From assembly GCF_900116285.1 (NCBI RefSeq), contig NZ_FPAJ01000004.1:434001-498000 (forward strand): a stretch of DNA of 64,000 nt. Direction: 5' to 3'. This document shows positions 1-9,018 of the stretch, one piece after another. This DNA is from Sulfitobacter marinus (GTDB lineage Bacteria > Pseudomonadota > Alphaproteobacteria > Rhodobacterales > Rhodobacteraceae). Numbering within the stretch: the stretch's first letter is position 1; each line of letters opens with the position of its first letter. Under the pieces are notes generated by a model. That model did no database searches and was not told the origin of the DNA. It saw only the letters and a program-made list of their open reading frames with translations. Position numbers and translations under genes: made by a program.

Positions 1-1403
1 GGGCCCCTGTCGTTATCGTCTATGTCCTGTTCGCATGGGTCGAGCTGACCTATGATTTGGTGCTGGCCAACCCTAGCTCCATCCCGCTGATTGCGGGTGC
101 CTACGGCATTCTGGTCTCGATTATTGTGGTCTACGGGGTCATCAACTTTGCCATTGAACGCGGTTTCGCAAGGGCGAGGCACATGCGGCGGCTGAACGAG
201 ATCCGCAGCGAACAAGCACGTATCAATGACGCTGCGGACAGCGCGGGGCCTGGCACTGAAACGGGTGATGGCGCGCCGGATATAACAGAAGAAGAACGTT
301 TGTTTGCTGCTGAAGAAGAGGCCCGCGCACAGATCGCGCCGCGCCGGACGCTGAACACCTTTGAGGCGCTGGCCAGACGGGTCGCGGCCATTTTGGCATT
401 TGTGGCCGGGGCCTATGCGTTCTTTTTCATCTGGGATAATGAAAGCGCGCAGATCGTGGAAAGCGTTGCCGATCGGCTGCTGGATGTCATGGTCATCATC
501 TTTATCGGCTATATCATCTACCACGCGTTCCGGATCTGGATTGATACCAAAATCGAAGCCGAAGCAGGCGATCAGCCCGAAGCGGAGCTGGGCGATGAAG
601 GTAGCGGCGCATCCTCGGCCAGCCGCCTTGCCACGCTGCTTCCTTTGTTTCGGAACTTTATCCTGATTGTGGTCGTCGTCACCATCGTGCTGATTGTTCT
701 GATGGAATTCGGCATCAACGTCGGCCCCCTGTTTGCGGGTGCCGGTATTGTGGGCGTCGCGGTTGGGTTTGGGTCTCAGGCGCTGGTGCGCGACATCTTT
801 GCGGGCGCGTTCTTCCTATTCGATGATGCGTTCCGCAAGGGGGAATATCTGGACGTTGGCGGGGTCAAAGGCACCGTTGAAAAAATTTCGGTCCGGTCCT
901 TTCAACTGCGCCACCATCTGGGGCCACTGCATACTATTCCGTTCGGCGAGTTGCAGGTGATGACCAACTATTCCCGCGACTGGGTGATTATGAAACTGCC
1001 CCTGCGCGTGACCTATGACACCGATGTGGAGAAGGTGCGTAAGCTAATCAAGAAGCTTGGTGTGGAACTGCTGGATGATCCGGTGATTGGCGACAACTTT
1101 ATCCAACCGTTGAAATCACAAGGCGTGATTGAAATGCAGGATTCCGCGATGATCATCCGGGTGAAGTTTATGACCAAACCGGGGGATCAATGGCTGATCC
1201 GCAAACGCGTCTACGAAGAAATCCGATCCCTGTTTGAGCGCGAAGGCATACGTTTTGCCCACCGCGAGGTCACCGTGCGTTTGGCCGACGGCAAGGTGGA
1301 TGATCTAAGCGATCAGGAACGCAAAGCCGTCACCGCTGCCGCGCAAGCATCCCTCGAGGAAGATCCGTTAGACGCGCCTGAAACAAACGGGGACGACCGA
1401 TAG
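1..1403 (+). CDS. MscS-family mechanosensitive ion channel, 5' end cut by window edge
   Basis: The frame stays open to the left edge: codons from base 3 read A-P-V-V-I-V-Y-V-L-F and so on with no stop. The TTG at base 57 is therefore not the real start and the gene is partial. Several hydrophobic segments precede a glycine/alanine-rich pore helix (VGPLFAGAGIVGVAVGFGSQ), followed by the MscS beta domain (FRKGEYLDVGGVKGTVEKIS) and a soluble C-terminal domain ending in an acidic tail. This is the usual pore-plus-beta architecture of MscS channels, which release solutes on hypo-osmotic shock. A charged loop rich in Glu/Ala sits between the first visible membrane segment and the next. Family is clear; the physiological gating stimulus is inferred. 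A second, larger MscS protein lies at 44583-47021. Confidence 0.9.
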   Translation, partial: APVVIVYVLFAWVELTYDLVLANPSSIPLIAGAYGILVSIIVVYGVINFAIERGFARARHMRRLNEIRSEQARINDAADSAGPGTETGDGAPDITEEERLFAAEEEARAQIAPRRTLNTFEALARRVAAILAFVAGAYAFFFIWDNESAQIVESVADRLLDVMVIIFIGYIIYHAFRIWIDTKIEAEAGDQPEAELGDEGSGASSASRLATLLPLFRNFILIVVVVTIVLIVLMEFGINVGPLFAGAGIVGVAVGFGSQALVRDIFAGAFFLFDDAFRKGEYLDVGGVKGTVEKISVRSFQLRHHLGPLHTIPFGELQVMTNYSRDWVIMKLPLRVTYDTDVEKVRKLIKKLGVELLDDPVIGDNFIQPLKSQGVIEMQDSAMIIRVKFMTKPGDQWLIRKRVYEEIRSLFEREGIRFAHREVTVRLADGKVDDLSDQERKAVTAAAQASLEEDPLDAPETNGDDR

Positions 1404-1480
1404 CGGCGGTGTGATTGATTTCGAAATTGAAATGGATGCGGCGCGGGCTATCTGAGGTTGTAGTTTAACAGGAGGTTCCA

Positions 1481-2251
1481 ATGACACAGTCCAGACGTAC
1501 ATTTCTAACCACTTCTGCCGCCACCGTTGGTGTGATTACCATGCTGCCCTATGCCGCGCAGGCCGCCGCCCATGGCGGCAACACCTTTCCGACTCAGGGT
1601 GGCGATATCACAGTGCACCCGGTCGATCACGCGTCCTTTGTGATGGAGACGCCGATTGGCGTGATCTATAATGATCCGGTAGGCGACGCCGCAAACTATG
1701 CCGATTTTGCGACCCCCGATCTGGTTTTGATCACCCATGAACACGGGGACCATTACAACGCAGATACGCTTGCCGCTGTGGTGGGTGAAAACACACAGAT
1801 CATCACGAATCCCGCCGTTTACGAGATGTTGCCCGAGGCGTTGAAAGCCAAGGCAAGCATGGTCGCCAATGGCGAAGCCGCGATGTTCAAGGAGCTGAGC
1901 ATCGAGGCGATTCCGGCCTATAACACCACGCCAGAGCGCATGAAGTTCCACCCGATGGGGCGCGACAACGGCTATATCCTGAACCTGCCAGACTTCAGGG
2001 TCTATATCTCGGGCGATACCGAAGGCACGCCAGAGATGCGCGCGTTGGAGAATATTGATCTGGCATTCGTGTGCATGAACCTGCCTTTTACTATGGATGC
2101 AGCGGCCGCTGCGGCGGCGGTGTCAGCGTTCAAGCCGTCCTTTGTGTACCCCTACCATTTCCGTGGGCGCGAGGATGGTACGCAAGACCCGGTAGAGTTT
2201 GCAAAAATGGTTGCTGCGGAGACCGAAGTGAAAATTGCGAACTGGTACTGA
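1481..2251 (+). CDS. Tat-exported MBL-fold metal-dependent hydrolase (UlaG-like)
   Basis: A protein of 256 residues. The N-terminus SRRTFLTTSAATVG followed by a hydrophobic stretch and AQAAA is a twin-arginine signal peptide, so the enzyme probably acts folded in the periplasm. The metal-binding motif HEHGDH (H86, H88, D90, H91) is intact, and a later SGDTEGTPEM and PYHFRGRED supply the other MBL-fold ligand positions, as in the UlaG/RomA-type branch. The start ATG is preceded by a good ribosome site (AGGAGG). Substrate cannot be read from sequence; its neighbours give no pathway. It ends facing the convergent transporter operon, with a hairpin between them. Confidence 0.85.
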   Translation: MTQSRRTFLTTSAATVGVITMLPYAAQAAAHGGNTFPTQGGDITVHPVDHASFVMETPIGVIYNDPVGDAANYADFATPDLVLITHEHGDHYNADTLAAVVGENTQIITNPAVYEMLPEALKAKASMVANGEAAMFKELSIEAIPAYNTTPERMKFHPMGRDNGYILNLPDFRVYISGDTEGTPEMRALENIDLAFVCMNLPFTMDAAAAAAAVSAFKPSFVYPYHFRGREDGTQDPVEFAKMVAAETEVKIANWY

Positions 2252-2260
2252 GTTCTGGTT

Positions 2261-2306
2261 TCCGGTTGCCTTTGGCAACCGGACCGACGCGGGGGCCACC
2301 CCCCGC
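2261..2306. terminator. Convergent-gene hairpin pair, probable terminator region
   Basis: A perfect 10-bp stem (TCCGGTTGCC / GGCAACCGGA, 2261-2270 with 2274-2283, loop TTT) is followed by a second GC stem (GCGGGGG / CCCCCGC, 2289-2306). They lie between two genes that converge. The following CCCCCCGGGATATTT stretch resembles gene-tail sequences I recall from Rhodobacteraceae. There is no long T-run on the plus side, so intrinsic termination is likely but not certain. Confidence 0.6.
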
Positions 2307-2341
2307 ACCCCCCGGGATATTTATGAGCCAGAGAAGATGGC

Positions 2342-3496
2342 TTAGCTTTTGTAAGGGTCCAGGCAGGCGCGCAGGCCGTCGCCAAGGAAGTTGAAGGCCA
2401 GTACTACAACGATGATCGGGAGCATCGGGATGGCCGTCCACCAGTAGATTTCGATGCTGGCCAGATTTTGCGCGTCGTTCAGCATGACGCCCCAACTGAC
2501 GGCGGGTGCGCGCAGGCCAAGGCCAAGGAAGCTGAGCGCGGTTTCGCCAAGGATCATTGCAGGAATGGACAGAGTCGCGCTGGCGATCAGATGGGACATG
2601 AAGTTGGGCAACAGGTGCCTGCATATGACCCGCGCTGGTTTTGCCCCCATCATTTCAGCGGCCTTTACATATTCCTCTTCGCGCAGGCTTAGGAATTTGG
2701 AGCGGACAGCACGGGCAAGGCCGGGCCAATCCAGAATACCCAAGATGATCGATATGATGAAGAAAACGGACACCGGCCCCCAGTTGGACGGGACAGCCGC
2801 AGAGAGGGCGAGCCAGAGCGGGAGTTCAGGCAGCGAACGCAGCACTTCGATCATGCGGTTCACGATCCAATCAGTCTTGCCGCCGAAATAGCCGGCCAGT
2901 GATCCAAAGAAGATGCCCAGTGCGAATGAAACCGTGATGCCGATCAGGCCAACTGTCAAAGATAACTGTGCGCCATAGAGGATGCGGCTGAACACATCGC
3001 GGCCCAACCGGTCGGATCCCCACAGAAAAACGGTTGCCCCTTCTGGCGCACAGAACAGATGGGTGTTCGAGGGGATCAGGGCGAAGATATGATAGGTCTC
3101 GCCTTTGCAGAAAAACTCGAGCGGGCGCGGTTTGGTTTTGTCGGTTTCATAGACCCAGCGAAAGTTCACCAGATCAGCGGTGCCTGTCGTCTCGTAAACG
3201 TAGGGGCCGATGAAATCTCCCTCGTGCCACAGATTGATGCTTTGCGGTGGGGAATAGAGATGTTCGGCATTACGCTCGTTCGGCGTGTAGGGCGCAATGA
3301 AACCAGCGATCGGCAGGATCAGATAGCAAAAGGCCAGAAACAGCCCGGACACCAGCGCCAGTTTGTGGCGGCGGAATTTGCGCCACATCAGCCGCGCGAC
3401 CGAGGCATCCATATCCGAGCGTTCGGGCGCGGAGAGGTCAACCACATCCGTCCAGGGCGTGGTGTCAATAAAGCGGTTATCGGGCTGCGTTGCCAT
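2342..3496 (-). CDS. yejE: Peptide/oligopeptide ABC transporter permease (YejE-like)
   Basis: A protein of 384 residues of the DppC/OppC/YejE permease family. After a cytoplasmic N-terminus and a first membrane helix (KLALVSGLFLAFCYLILPIAG) there is a large periplasmic insertion (about residues 70-150), as in YejE, then the transport core with the EAA loop (EYVKAAEMMGAKPARVICRHLLPN) and the signature SFLGLGLRAPAVSWGVML. It is the last gene of a four-gene minus-strand operon and its start touches the stop of the partner permease (shared base 3496). It would form the inner-membrane channel together with that permease. Gene symbol is by family resemblance and gene order. Confidence 0.9.
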   Translation of the reverse strand: MATQPDNRFIDTTPWTDVVDLSAPERSDMDASVARLMWRKFRRHKLALVSGLFLAFCYLILPIAGFIAPYTPNERNAEHLYSPPQSINLWHEGDFIGPYVYETTGTADLVNFRWVYETDKTKPRPLEFFCKGETYHIFALIPSNTHLFCAPEGATVFLWGSDRLGRDVFSRILYGAQLSLTVGLIGITVSFALGIFFGSLAGYFGGKTDWIVNRMIEVLRSLPELPLWLALSAAVPSNWGPVSVFFIISIILGILDWPGLARAVRSKFLSLREEEYVKAAEMMGAKPARVICRHLLPNFMSHLIASATLSIPAMILGETALSFLGLGLRAPAVSWGVMLNDAQNLASIEIYWWTAIPMLPIIVVVLAFNFLGDGLRACLDPYKS

Positions 3497-4521
3497 TATC
3501 CACGTGCCCCATAGCGGATGCGTGGGTCCAGCAAGACCAGCAACATGTCTGAGATCATCGTGCCGATCAGCGTCAGCAGCGCCACGAACATCAGGATAAA
3601 GGCGGCAAGGAACTGGTCTTGGGATTTGAGCGCGATCAGCAGCGCCGGGCCGATGGTTTGCAGGCCCAGCACAACCGATACCAGAACCGAGCCCGAGATC
3701 ATCGCAGGCAGTAGATTACCGATGTCCGCCACGAACGGGTTGAACGCCATGCGCAGCGGATATTTTGCCAACAGTCGCGCGGGGCCTAGCCCTTTGGCTT
3801 TGGCCGTATCGACATAGGGCTTGTCCAGCTCGTCCAGCATGTTCGCGCGGAGCCGCTGCATCATTGCAGCCGCACCGGCGGTACCTATCACAAAGGTGGG
3901 CACAATCAGATGCAACAGGATGGATTGTACCTTGGCCCAAGACATCGGTTGGCCCTCAAGTTCGGGGGCCATGAGGCCGCCAATGGGCAGATCGAAATAG
4001 CGATGCCCGTAGTAGAACAGGATCAGCGCGAGCAGAAAATTGGGCGTCGCAAGCCCAAGATAGCCGATAAACCCGGCGGTATAATCGACCCATGTTTCAG
4101 ACTTGGCCGCCGCCAAAACGCCCAAGGGCAGGGCGATGAGGTACACAAACAAGACCGCGGAAAGATTGACCAACACCGTCATCCACAGCGCATCGCCCAC
4201 GATTTCACCGACGGGGCGGTCAAATTCGAACGACCAGCCAAAGTTGCCCTGCAGCAGACCTGCGTATCCTTGCGGTCCGGGGGCAGCACCGGCCCAGATC
4301 AAATATTGCTTCCAAAGTGGCTGATCCAACGAATATTCATGGCGGAGAAATTCGGCCTTTGCCACACCTGAGGCCTGACCGGTTGCGCGCAATTCGGCGA
4401 TTTGGTTTGATAGATAATCGCCCGGCGGCAGGTTGATGATGACAAAGACCAGAACCGACACAACCGCGAGGGTCAGGAGCATGGTGATAAAACGCCAGAC
4501 TGCGTATCTGAGAAAGATCAT
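3496..4521 (-). CDS. yejB: Peptide/oligopeptide ABC transporter permease (YejB-like)
   Basis: A protein of 341 residues with the classic DppB/OppB/YejB start (FLRYAVWRFITMLLTLAVVSVLVFVIINLPPGDY), six predicted membrane segments and the EAA-type loop (KPYVDTAKAKGLGPARLLAKYPLRMAFNP). The start overlaps the substrate-binding protein stop by four bases (ATGA) and its own stop abuts the next permease, so the genes are translationally coupled. It forms the permease heterodimer with the YejE-like protein. YejABEF systems import peptides or peptide-like compounds; the substrate here is not known. Confidence 0.9.
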   Translation of the reverse strand: MIFLRYAVWRFITMLLTLAVVSVLVFVIINLPPGDYLSNQIAELRATGQASGVAKAEFLRHEYSLDQPLWKQYLIWAGAAPGPQGYAGLLQGNFGWSFEFDRPVGEIVGDALWMTVLVNLSAVLFVYLIALPLGVLAAAKSETWVDYTAGFIGYLGLATPNFLLALILFYYGHRYFDLPIGGLMAPELEGQPMSWAKVQSILLHLIVPTFVIGTAGAAAMMQRLRANMLDELDKPYVDTAKAKGLGPARLLAKYPLRMAFNPFVADIGNLLPAMISGSVLVSVVLGLQTIGPALLIALKSQDQFLAAFILMFVALLTLIGTMISDMLLVLLDPRIRYGARG

Positions 4522-6437
4522 TTGCTCACCTGTACGAGGGGGTCTTTGAAATAAAATTCATCAATGCGGTGGATGCCGAAATGCGCGCCGGGGTCATAGG
4601 CCCAAACGCCTTCCTGCGGCACGTTCATGAGACGGTTGGATACGACAACGGGTTGCGGTGCCTTGGAAAGTATCCCGATGCCAAATTGCTGTTCGGCATG
4701 GATCGCAAGCATGTGTTTCCAAATCTCGGTACGCTCTCGGGTTTCCTCAGCGCGGGTCCAAGCGTTTGCCAAATCCATCAGCTCTTGGGCCGGTTGCAGA
4801 CCGGGGGCTTCGCCGAATTGGCCCATTGTTTGATAATACTGCCCCCACTTGGGCCAGGCAAAAAATTCCTGAGTGGTCGGGGCGAGGTATTTGGGCGATG
4901 TTGCCGGGCCGGGGATGCCATTATCCCAACCGAACCAGACGGCTGCCATCGTGGTGCCTGCGTAGATGCGATTGCGCAGGATATCGCGGTCGAGCGGGCG
5001 CATGATCAGACGAATGCCAAGGTCACGCCACGTGTCGGTGATGATGGCCAGCGCGTTTTCTTCCTCGCTACGTTCGCCGGCGGTTTCCACCACGAATTCC
5101 ATCGGCCTGCCATCAGGTAGTTTGCGCAATCCTGACGGCATGCGTTCGGTCAGACCCATGTCATCGAGCAACGCGTTTGCAGCGTCGATGTCGAACGCCG
5201 CCCATGCGTGTAAATCGGCCTCGTTATACAGCGGGCTTTGCGGCAGTGCGGTCATCCCGCCCTCTTGGGCGAGGCCAAAATAGAGCGCGCGGTTGATCAT
5301 CCGGCGGTCGATGCCAAGGCTAAGCGCGCGGCGGAACCGCACGTCGCGCATCACCTCGCGCCAGACCGGGTCAGCAAAATTCAGGTTGGGGTAAATGGCG
5401 ATCTGGCTGGCGGCACCATTGGCCCACAAAAGGACCTTGTATTTGCCGCCGTCCACCTCGCCCTTTTTCAATATCGAAATGTCAGGAAAATCCAAACCGC
5501 GCGCCTGAAGGTCAACCTCGCCCGCATTGGCCTTGGCCGCGATCAACCCGCCACCGACAATATCCATATTCACCACGTCGATATAGGGCAGTTGGATGCC
5601 GCGACTGTCGATGCGATGGTAATACGGGTTTTTGACAAACAGCTGGCGTGATCCATCGCTGTTGCTGGTGTTAATCCAGGGCTGCAATGTCGGTTGTTGC
5701 GGATTGTCGAATTTATACATGTTGTCGCGCTTGTTGTGCAGCGCGGCCCAGCTTTTGACGCGGGCGCTTGTAACTTCTTGGAATAGGGTGTCAGGGTCGG
5801 CAAAATCGATGTGAAACTGCTTCAGATAATGTGCAGGGCGATAGATAAAGGGCGGACTGGCCTGCGCAAGAAGCGGCAGGAAATCGGGATTCGGGTCGTC
5901 CCATTCAAATACAACCGTCAGCGGATCAGGGAATGTGACGCGGCCCAGTTTTTCCTCGACGAACATGAAATCGGGCGGGCCACTGGGGGTGATTTCGGCG
6001 TTGTTAACGACGTTTTCCCACCAGTATTTGAAATCATCCGACGTGAACGGCGCACCGTCTGACCAGCGATGGCCGTCGCGCAGATGTAGCGTGTATTTGC
6101 GCCCCTCTGCGACATCGACCGATTTTAGAATATCGGGGGCCAGCGAATAGTCCGACTGATACCCGACCAGTCGCGCATAGCCATAGACAACCATCTGCCG
6201 TACGTCTTTGGATCGCGACACCAAGGTACGCAAGGTGCCGCCTTGGGTGCCAAAACTACGCCCCTTTGCCGCCAGATCGATGATCAGCGGTTCGCGGGGC
6301 AGGCGGGCTTCAATCGGGGGCATGTTGCCGCTGTCGACCTCTTGCGCCCAGAACGAGCTTTCTTGGAGAGGCGGCAACGTGGGTTGCGCCCAAAGCGGCG
6401 AGGTGAGGAGCGAAAGGGCAAGGGCGAGCTTACGCAT
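4518..6437 (-). CDS. yejA: ABC transporter substrate-binding protein, family 5 (YejA-like)
   Basis: The start is set at the internal ATG at 6437 (MRKLALALSLLTSPLWAQ), which gives a clean Sec signal peptide and overlaps the ATPase stop by eight bases. The mature protein (639-residue precursor) has the size and motifs of solute-binding family 5: WSDGAPFTSDDFKYWWENV early, FRRALSLGIDRRMINRALYFG in the middle, and DPGAHFGIHRIDEFYFKD at the end. It binds an oligopeptide-like ligand in the periplasm and delivers it to the two permeases. Length and order ATPase, binding protein, permease, permease match Yej-type rather than Opp-type operons. Confidence 0.9.
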   Translation of the reverse strand: MRKLALALSLLTSPLWAQPTLPPLQESSFWAQEVDSGNMPPIEARLPREPLIIDLAAKGRSFGTQGGTLRTLVSRSKDVRQMVVYGYARLVGYQSDYSLAPDILKSVDVAEGRKYTLHLRDGHRWSDGAPFTSDDFKYWWENVVNNAEITPSGPPDFMFVEEKLGRVTFPDPLTVVFEWDDPNPDFLPLLAQASPPFIYRPAHYLKQFHIDFADPDTLFQEVTSARVKSWAALHNKRDNMYKFDNPQQPTLQPWINTSNSDGSRQLFVKNPYYHRIDSRGIQLPYIDVVNMDIVGGGLIAAKANAGEVDLQARGLDFPDISILKKGEVDGGKYKVLLWANGAASQIAIYPNLNFADPVWREVMRDVRFRRALSLGIDRRMINRALYFGLAQEGGMTALPQSPLYNEADLHAWAAFDIDAANALLDDMGLTERMPSGLRKLPDGRPMEFVVETAGERSEEENALAIITDTWRDLGIRLIMRPLDRDILRNRIYAGTTMAAVWFGWDNGIPGPATSPKYLAPTTQEFFAWPKWGQYYQTMGQFGEAPGLQPAQELMDLANAWTRAEETRERTEIWKHMLAIHAEQQFGIGILSKAPQPVVVSNRLMNVPQEGVWAYDPGAHFGIHRIDEFYFKDPLVQVSK

Positions 6438-8199
6438 GGCATCTGACTTTGTGGCCGGGTTCCAATTCACGCAACGCGGGGGCCTCTATCCCTTCAAAGC
6501 GGTATGCCTCCGGCCACAGGCGCGGCGATCCGGCCCCCCGGGCCACCAGATCAAGGTCGATCGGGCGGCTGATATCAGGCTCTGGCTGGGCGGCAATCAA
6601 CGCTTTGGTATAGGGATGTTGCGGGTTGTAGAACAATGTATCGGGGGCGGCCTGTTCAACGATAACGCCCGCGCGCATCACCGCGACCTCGTCCGCGATC
6701 CGCGCCACAACGGCCAGATCATGGCTGATGAACAGATAGCTTAGGTTCGCACGTTCGCGGATGTCTTCGAGCAGCGACAGGATTTGGTCTTGGACTGACA
6801 CATCCAAGGCCGAGGTCGGTTCGTCACAGATTAGCAATTTCGGGTCCAAGGTCAGCGCGCGGGCAATCGACAATCGCTGGCGTTGCCCACCGGAAAAAGC
6901 GTGGGGGAAACGGCGCATCATGCTGGCATCCAGCCCGACCCAGGTTAACATCTCGGCCGCTTTTTCACGCTGTTCGCTGGCCGTCCCGATGCCATGAATT
7001 TCCATTGGTTCGGTCAACGTCTTTTGGATGCGCATCCGCGGGCTAAGCGATGAGTATGGGTCTTGAAACACCATTTGCGCTTGGCGTTGGAAGGACATGC
7101 GTTCGGCGCTGTTCATCGTGTGAACCGGTATGGTGTTGGCGTTCCTCTCTGGTCGGAATAACACCTCGCCGCCTAGATCGGGCGTTTCGGCACCCATGGC
7201 TATCCGTGCGCAGGTGGTTTTTCCTGATCCGCTCTCACCGACAATGGCGAGGGTCTTGCCACGTTCCAGTTGTAGGTCAACATTTTGGCATGCGGGGATG
7301 CTGACGGGTTTGCGCCAACCGCCCGCCCGCATGGTATAGGTCTTCGATACGTTGCGCAGATCAAGGATGACATCATCATGACTGGGCGCGCGGGCCGGGG
7401 CCGCGACCTCGGGAATCATCGGTGCGGCGGCAAACAGCTTGGCCGTATAGGGATGTGCCGGTGCCCCCAACACATCTGTTGCAGGCCCGCTTTCCATGAC
7501 GCGGCCCTTGTTCATAACGACGACCTGCTGCGCCATATTGGCGACCACACCCAGATCATGGGTGACAAGGATCACGCCCATACCTGTTTCTTTTTGCAGG
7601 CGACGGATCAGGCCCAAGACCTGCGCCTGCGTGGTCACATCCAAGGCGGTGGTCGGTTCATCTGCGATCAGCAATTCGGGCTTTGCCACCATCGCCATGG
7701 CGATCATCGCACGCTGGCGCATACCGCCTGACATCTCGAACGGGTAGCTGCACCACGCCCGATCAGGGTCTACAAATCCAACCTGTTCGAACTGTTCCAA
7801 AACGCGGCGCTTGGCCTCGGCGCGGCCCATGCTGCGGTGCAGGCACAAGACTTCGGCCACCTGATTGCCCAAACGGTGCAGGGGGGAAAGCGCGCGCATC
7901 GGTTCTTGGAAAATCATCGAAATGCAGTCGCCGCGAATGTTACGCATTGTCTTTTCCGGCAAAGACATCAGATCGGCAGACCGACCTTCACCGTGAAAGT
8001 TGATTGACCCGCTGCGCAATTGCGCAGCATCGGGGAGAATGCGCAATACAGACCGGCAGGTCAGCGTCTTACCAGACCCGCTTTCACCGACCAAGGCCAG
8101 CGTTTCGCCTGCGTTCACGGAAAAATTAACGCCATCCACAACCGAAGGGGCGTCGCCGAACCCGATTGCCAGGTCATTCACTTCCAACAGGACAGTCAT
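6430..8199 (-). CDS. yejF: ABC transporter ATP-binding protein with two ATPase domains (YejF-like)
   Basis: A protein of 589 residues with two complete nucleotide-binding domains in tandem: Walker A GESGSGKT at residues 38-45 and again at 321-328, signature motifs MSGGMRQRA (first half) and FSGGQRQRL (second half), Walker B LLIADEPTTALD and LLICDEPTSALD, and switch His in VTHDLG and ISHDLA. Each half carries the C-terminal oligopeptide-type extension (HPYTAKLF; HPYTKALI). One polypeptide therefore energises both permeases. It is first in the operon. The start codon sits on a perfect palindrome TTTGGATCCAAA (8199-8210). Confidence 0.93.
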   Translation of the reverse strand: MTVLLEVNDLAIGFGDAPSVVDGVNFSVNAGETLALVGESGSGKTLTCRSVLRILPDAAQLRSGSINFHGEGRSADLMSLPEKTMRNIRGDCISMIFQEPMRALSPLHRLGNQVAEVLCLHRSMGRAEAKRRVLEQFEQVGFVDPDRAWCSYPFEMSGGMRQRAMIAMAMVAKPELLIADEPTTALDVTTQAQVLGLIRRLQKETGMGVILVTHDLGVVANMAQQVVVMNKGRVMESGPATDVLGAPAHPYTAKLFAAAPMIPEVAAPARAPSHDDVILDLRNVSKTYTMRAGGWRKPVSIPACQNVDLQLERGKTLAIVGESGSGKTTCARIAMGAETPDLGGEVLFRPERNANTIPVHTMNSAERMSFQRQAQMVFQDPYSSLSPRMRIQKTLTEPMEIHGIGTASEQREKAAEMLTWVGLDASMMRRFPHAFSGGQRQRLSIARALTLDPKLLICDEPTSALDVSVQDQILSLLEDIRERANLSYLFISHDLAVVARIADEVAVMRAGVIVEQAAPDTLFYNPQHPYTKALIAAQPEPDISRPIDLDLVARGAGSPRLWPEAYRFEGIEAPALRELEPGHKVRCHA

Positions 8200-8355
8200 T
8201 TGGATCCAAAAGCGTTAAAACATGTTGTCACGCTAGTGAGTGAAGCCGATAAACGCTTCTGCGTCTAGGGGCCTTGGTCTTTAACCTAAGGGCACTACCT
8301 ATGAACGGCCCGAGCAGTGAATGCCCGAGTGGCAAAAGAGAAAGAGAGCCTAAAA

Positions 8356-8844
8356 ATGAGTCGTCTGGATCTATTTATCGACCGCATGGTGTCGCAGCGC
8401 GCCTGCCTTGATCACGCCGCTGAAATCACCGCAGGCCAACCCGGCCCGGTATTCGAGCTGGGCTTGGGCAATGGCCGCACTTTCCACCACATGCGAGAGA
8501 TCATGCCAGAGCGTGATATTTATGTTTTCGAGCGGGCAATCGCGTCAAACCCGGACAGTACCCCGGCAGAGGACCGGGTGTTTCTGGGGGATGTATACGA
8601 AACGCTTCCCGAGGCGTTGAAACGTTTCGGTGCCACGGCGCGGCTTATCCATGCAGATCTGGGCGGTCATAACCTGGCGAAAAACGATGCCTTTGCCCGC
8701 GCGATATCGCCATATATCGAACCGCTTCTGGATCGCGGCGGGGTCATGGTTTCAAGCGACCGGATGTATTTCGACTACCTGCAAGAGATTCCCTTGCCCC
8801 AAGCTGCGGTCGAGGGGCGTTGCTTTCTGTATCAGCGCGGCTGA
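8356..8844 (+). CDS. Small class I SAM-dependent methyltransferase-like protein
   Basis: The start is taken at ATG 8356 (MSRLDLFIDRMVSQR, 162 residues) because a purine-rich AAAGAGAG lies just upstream; a GTG at 8317 in frame is less likely. The motif PVFELGLGNGRTFHHMRE (around residues 33-50) is a Rossmann-type SAM-binding motif I, and LIHADLGGHN is the motif near the acceptor site. It resembles the short Methyltransf_17-type group found in alphaproteobacteria; the methyl acceptor is unknown. It is transcribed divergently from the peptide transporter operon and stands alone. Confidence 0.75.
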   Translation: MSRLDLFIDRMVSQRACLDHAAEITAGQPGPVFELGLGNGRTFHHMREIMPERDIYVFERAIASNPDSTPAEDRVFLGDVYETLPEALKRFGATARLIHADLGGHNLAKNDAFARAISPYIEPLLDRGGVMVSSDRMYFDYLQEIPLPQAAVEGRCFLYQRG

Positions 8845-8959
8845 TATCGCGCCAACCGTCTAAGTAGTTGAAAGATTAACCTATATTCGCGCTCCGCACG
8901 TAATTTGCGTGGGGGCGCAATATCCGCTTGCGCGTTCCCATCTCCGGTTCTAGGTTCCG

Positions 8960-8996
8960 TCGTGACATAGTGAAACCAAGTTTTACATAGTAAAAC
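8960..8996. promoter_or_regulatory. Two tandem palindromic operators upstream of the TRAP operon (candidate IclR sites)
   Basis: GTTTTACATAGTAAAAC at 8980-8996 is a perfect 7-bp inverted repeat around ATA. A related half-conserved copy ending CATAGTGAAAC occupies 8960-8976, exactly 20 bp upstream, so both would lie on the same face of the helix. They sit 23-60 bp before the TRAP start codon. IclR-family proteins commonly bind short palindromes of this size in pairs, and an IclR gene is in the operon itself. The assignment is inference. Confidence 0.55.
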
Positions 8997-9018
8997 AAAT
9001 TTCTTGGGAGGGAAATTC

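Noticed and set aside
1409..1453. 15-codon GTG-started reading frame between the MscS and MBL genes
   Set aside because: Too short, no ribosome site and no recognisable peptide; likely leader sequence.
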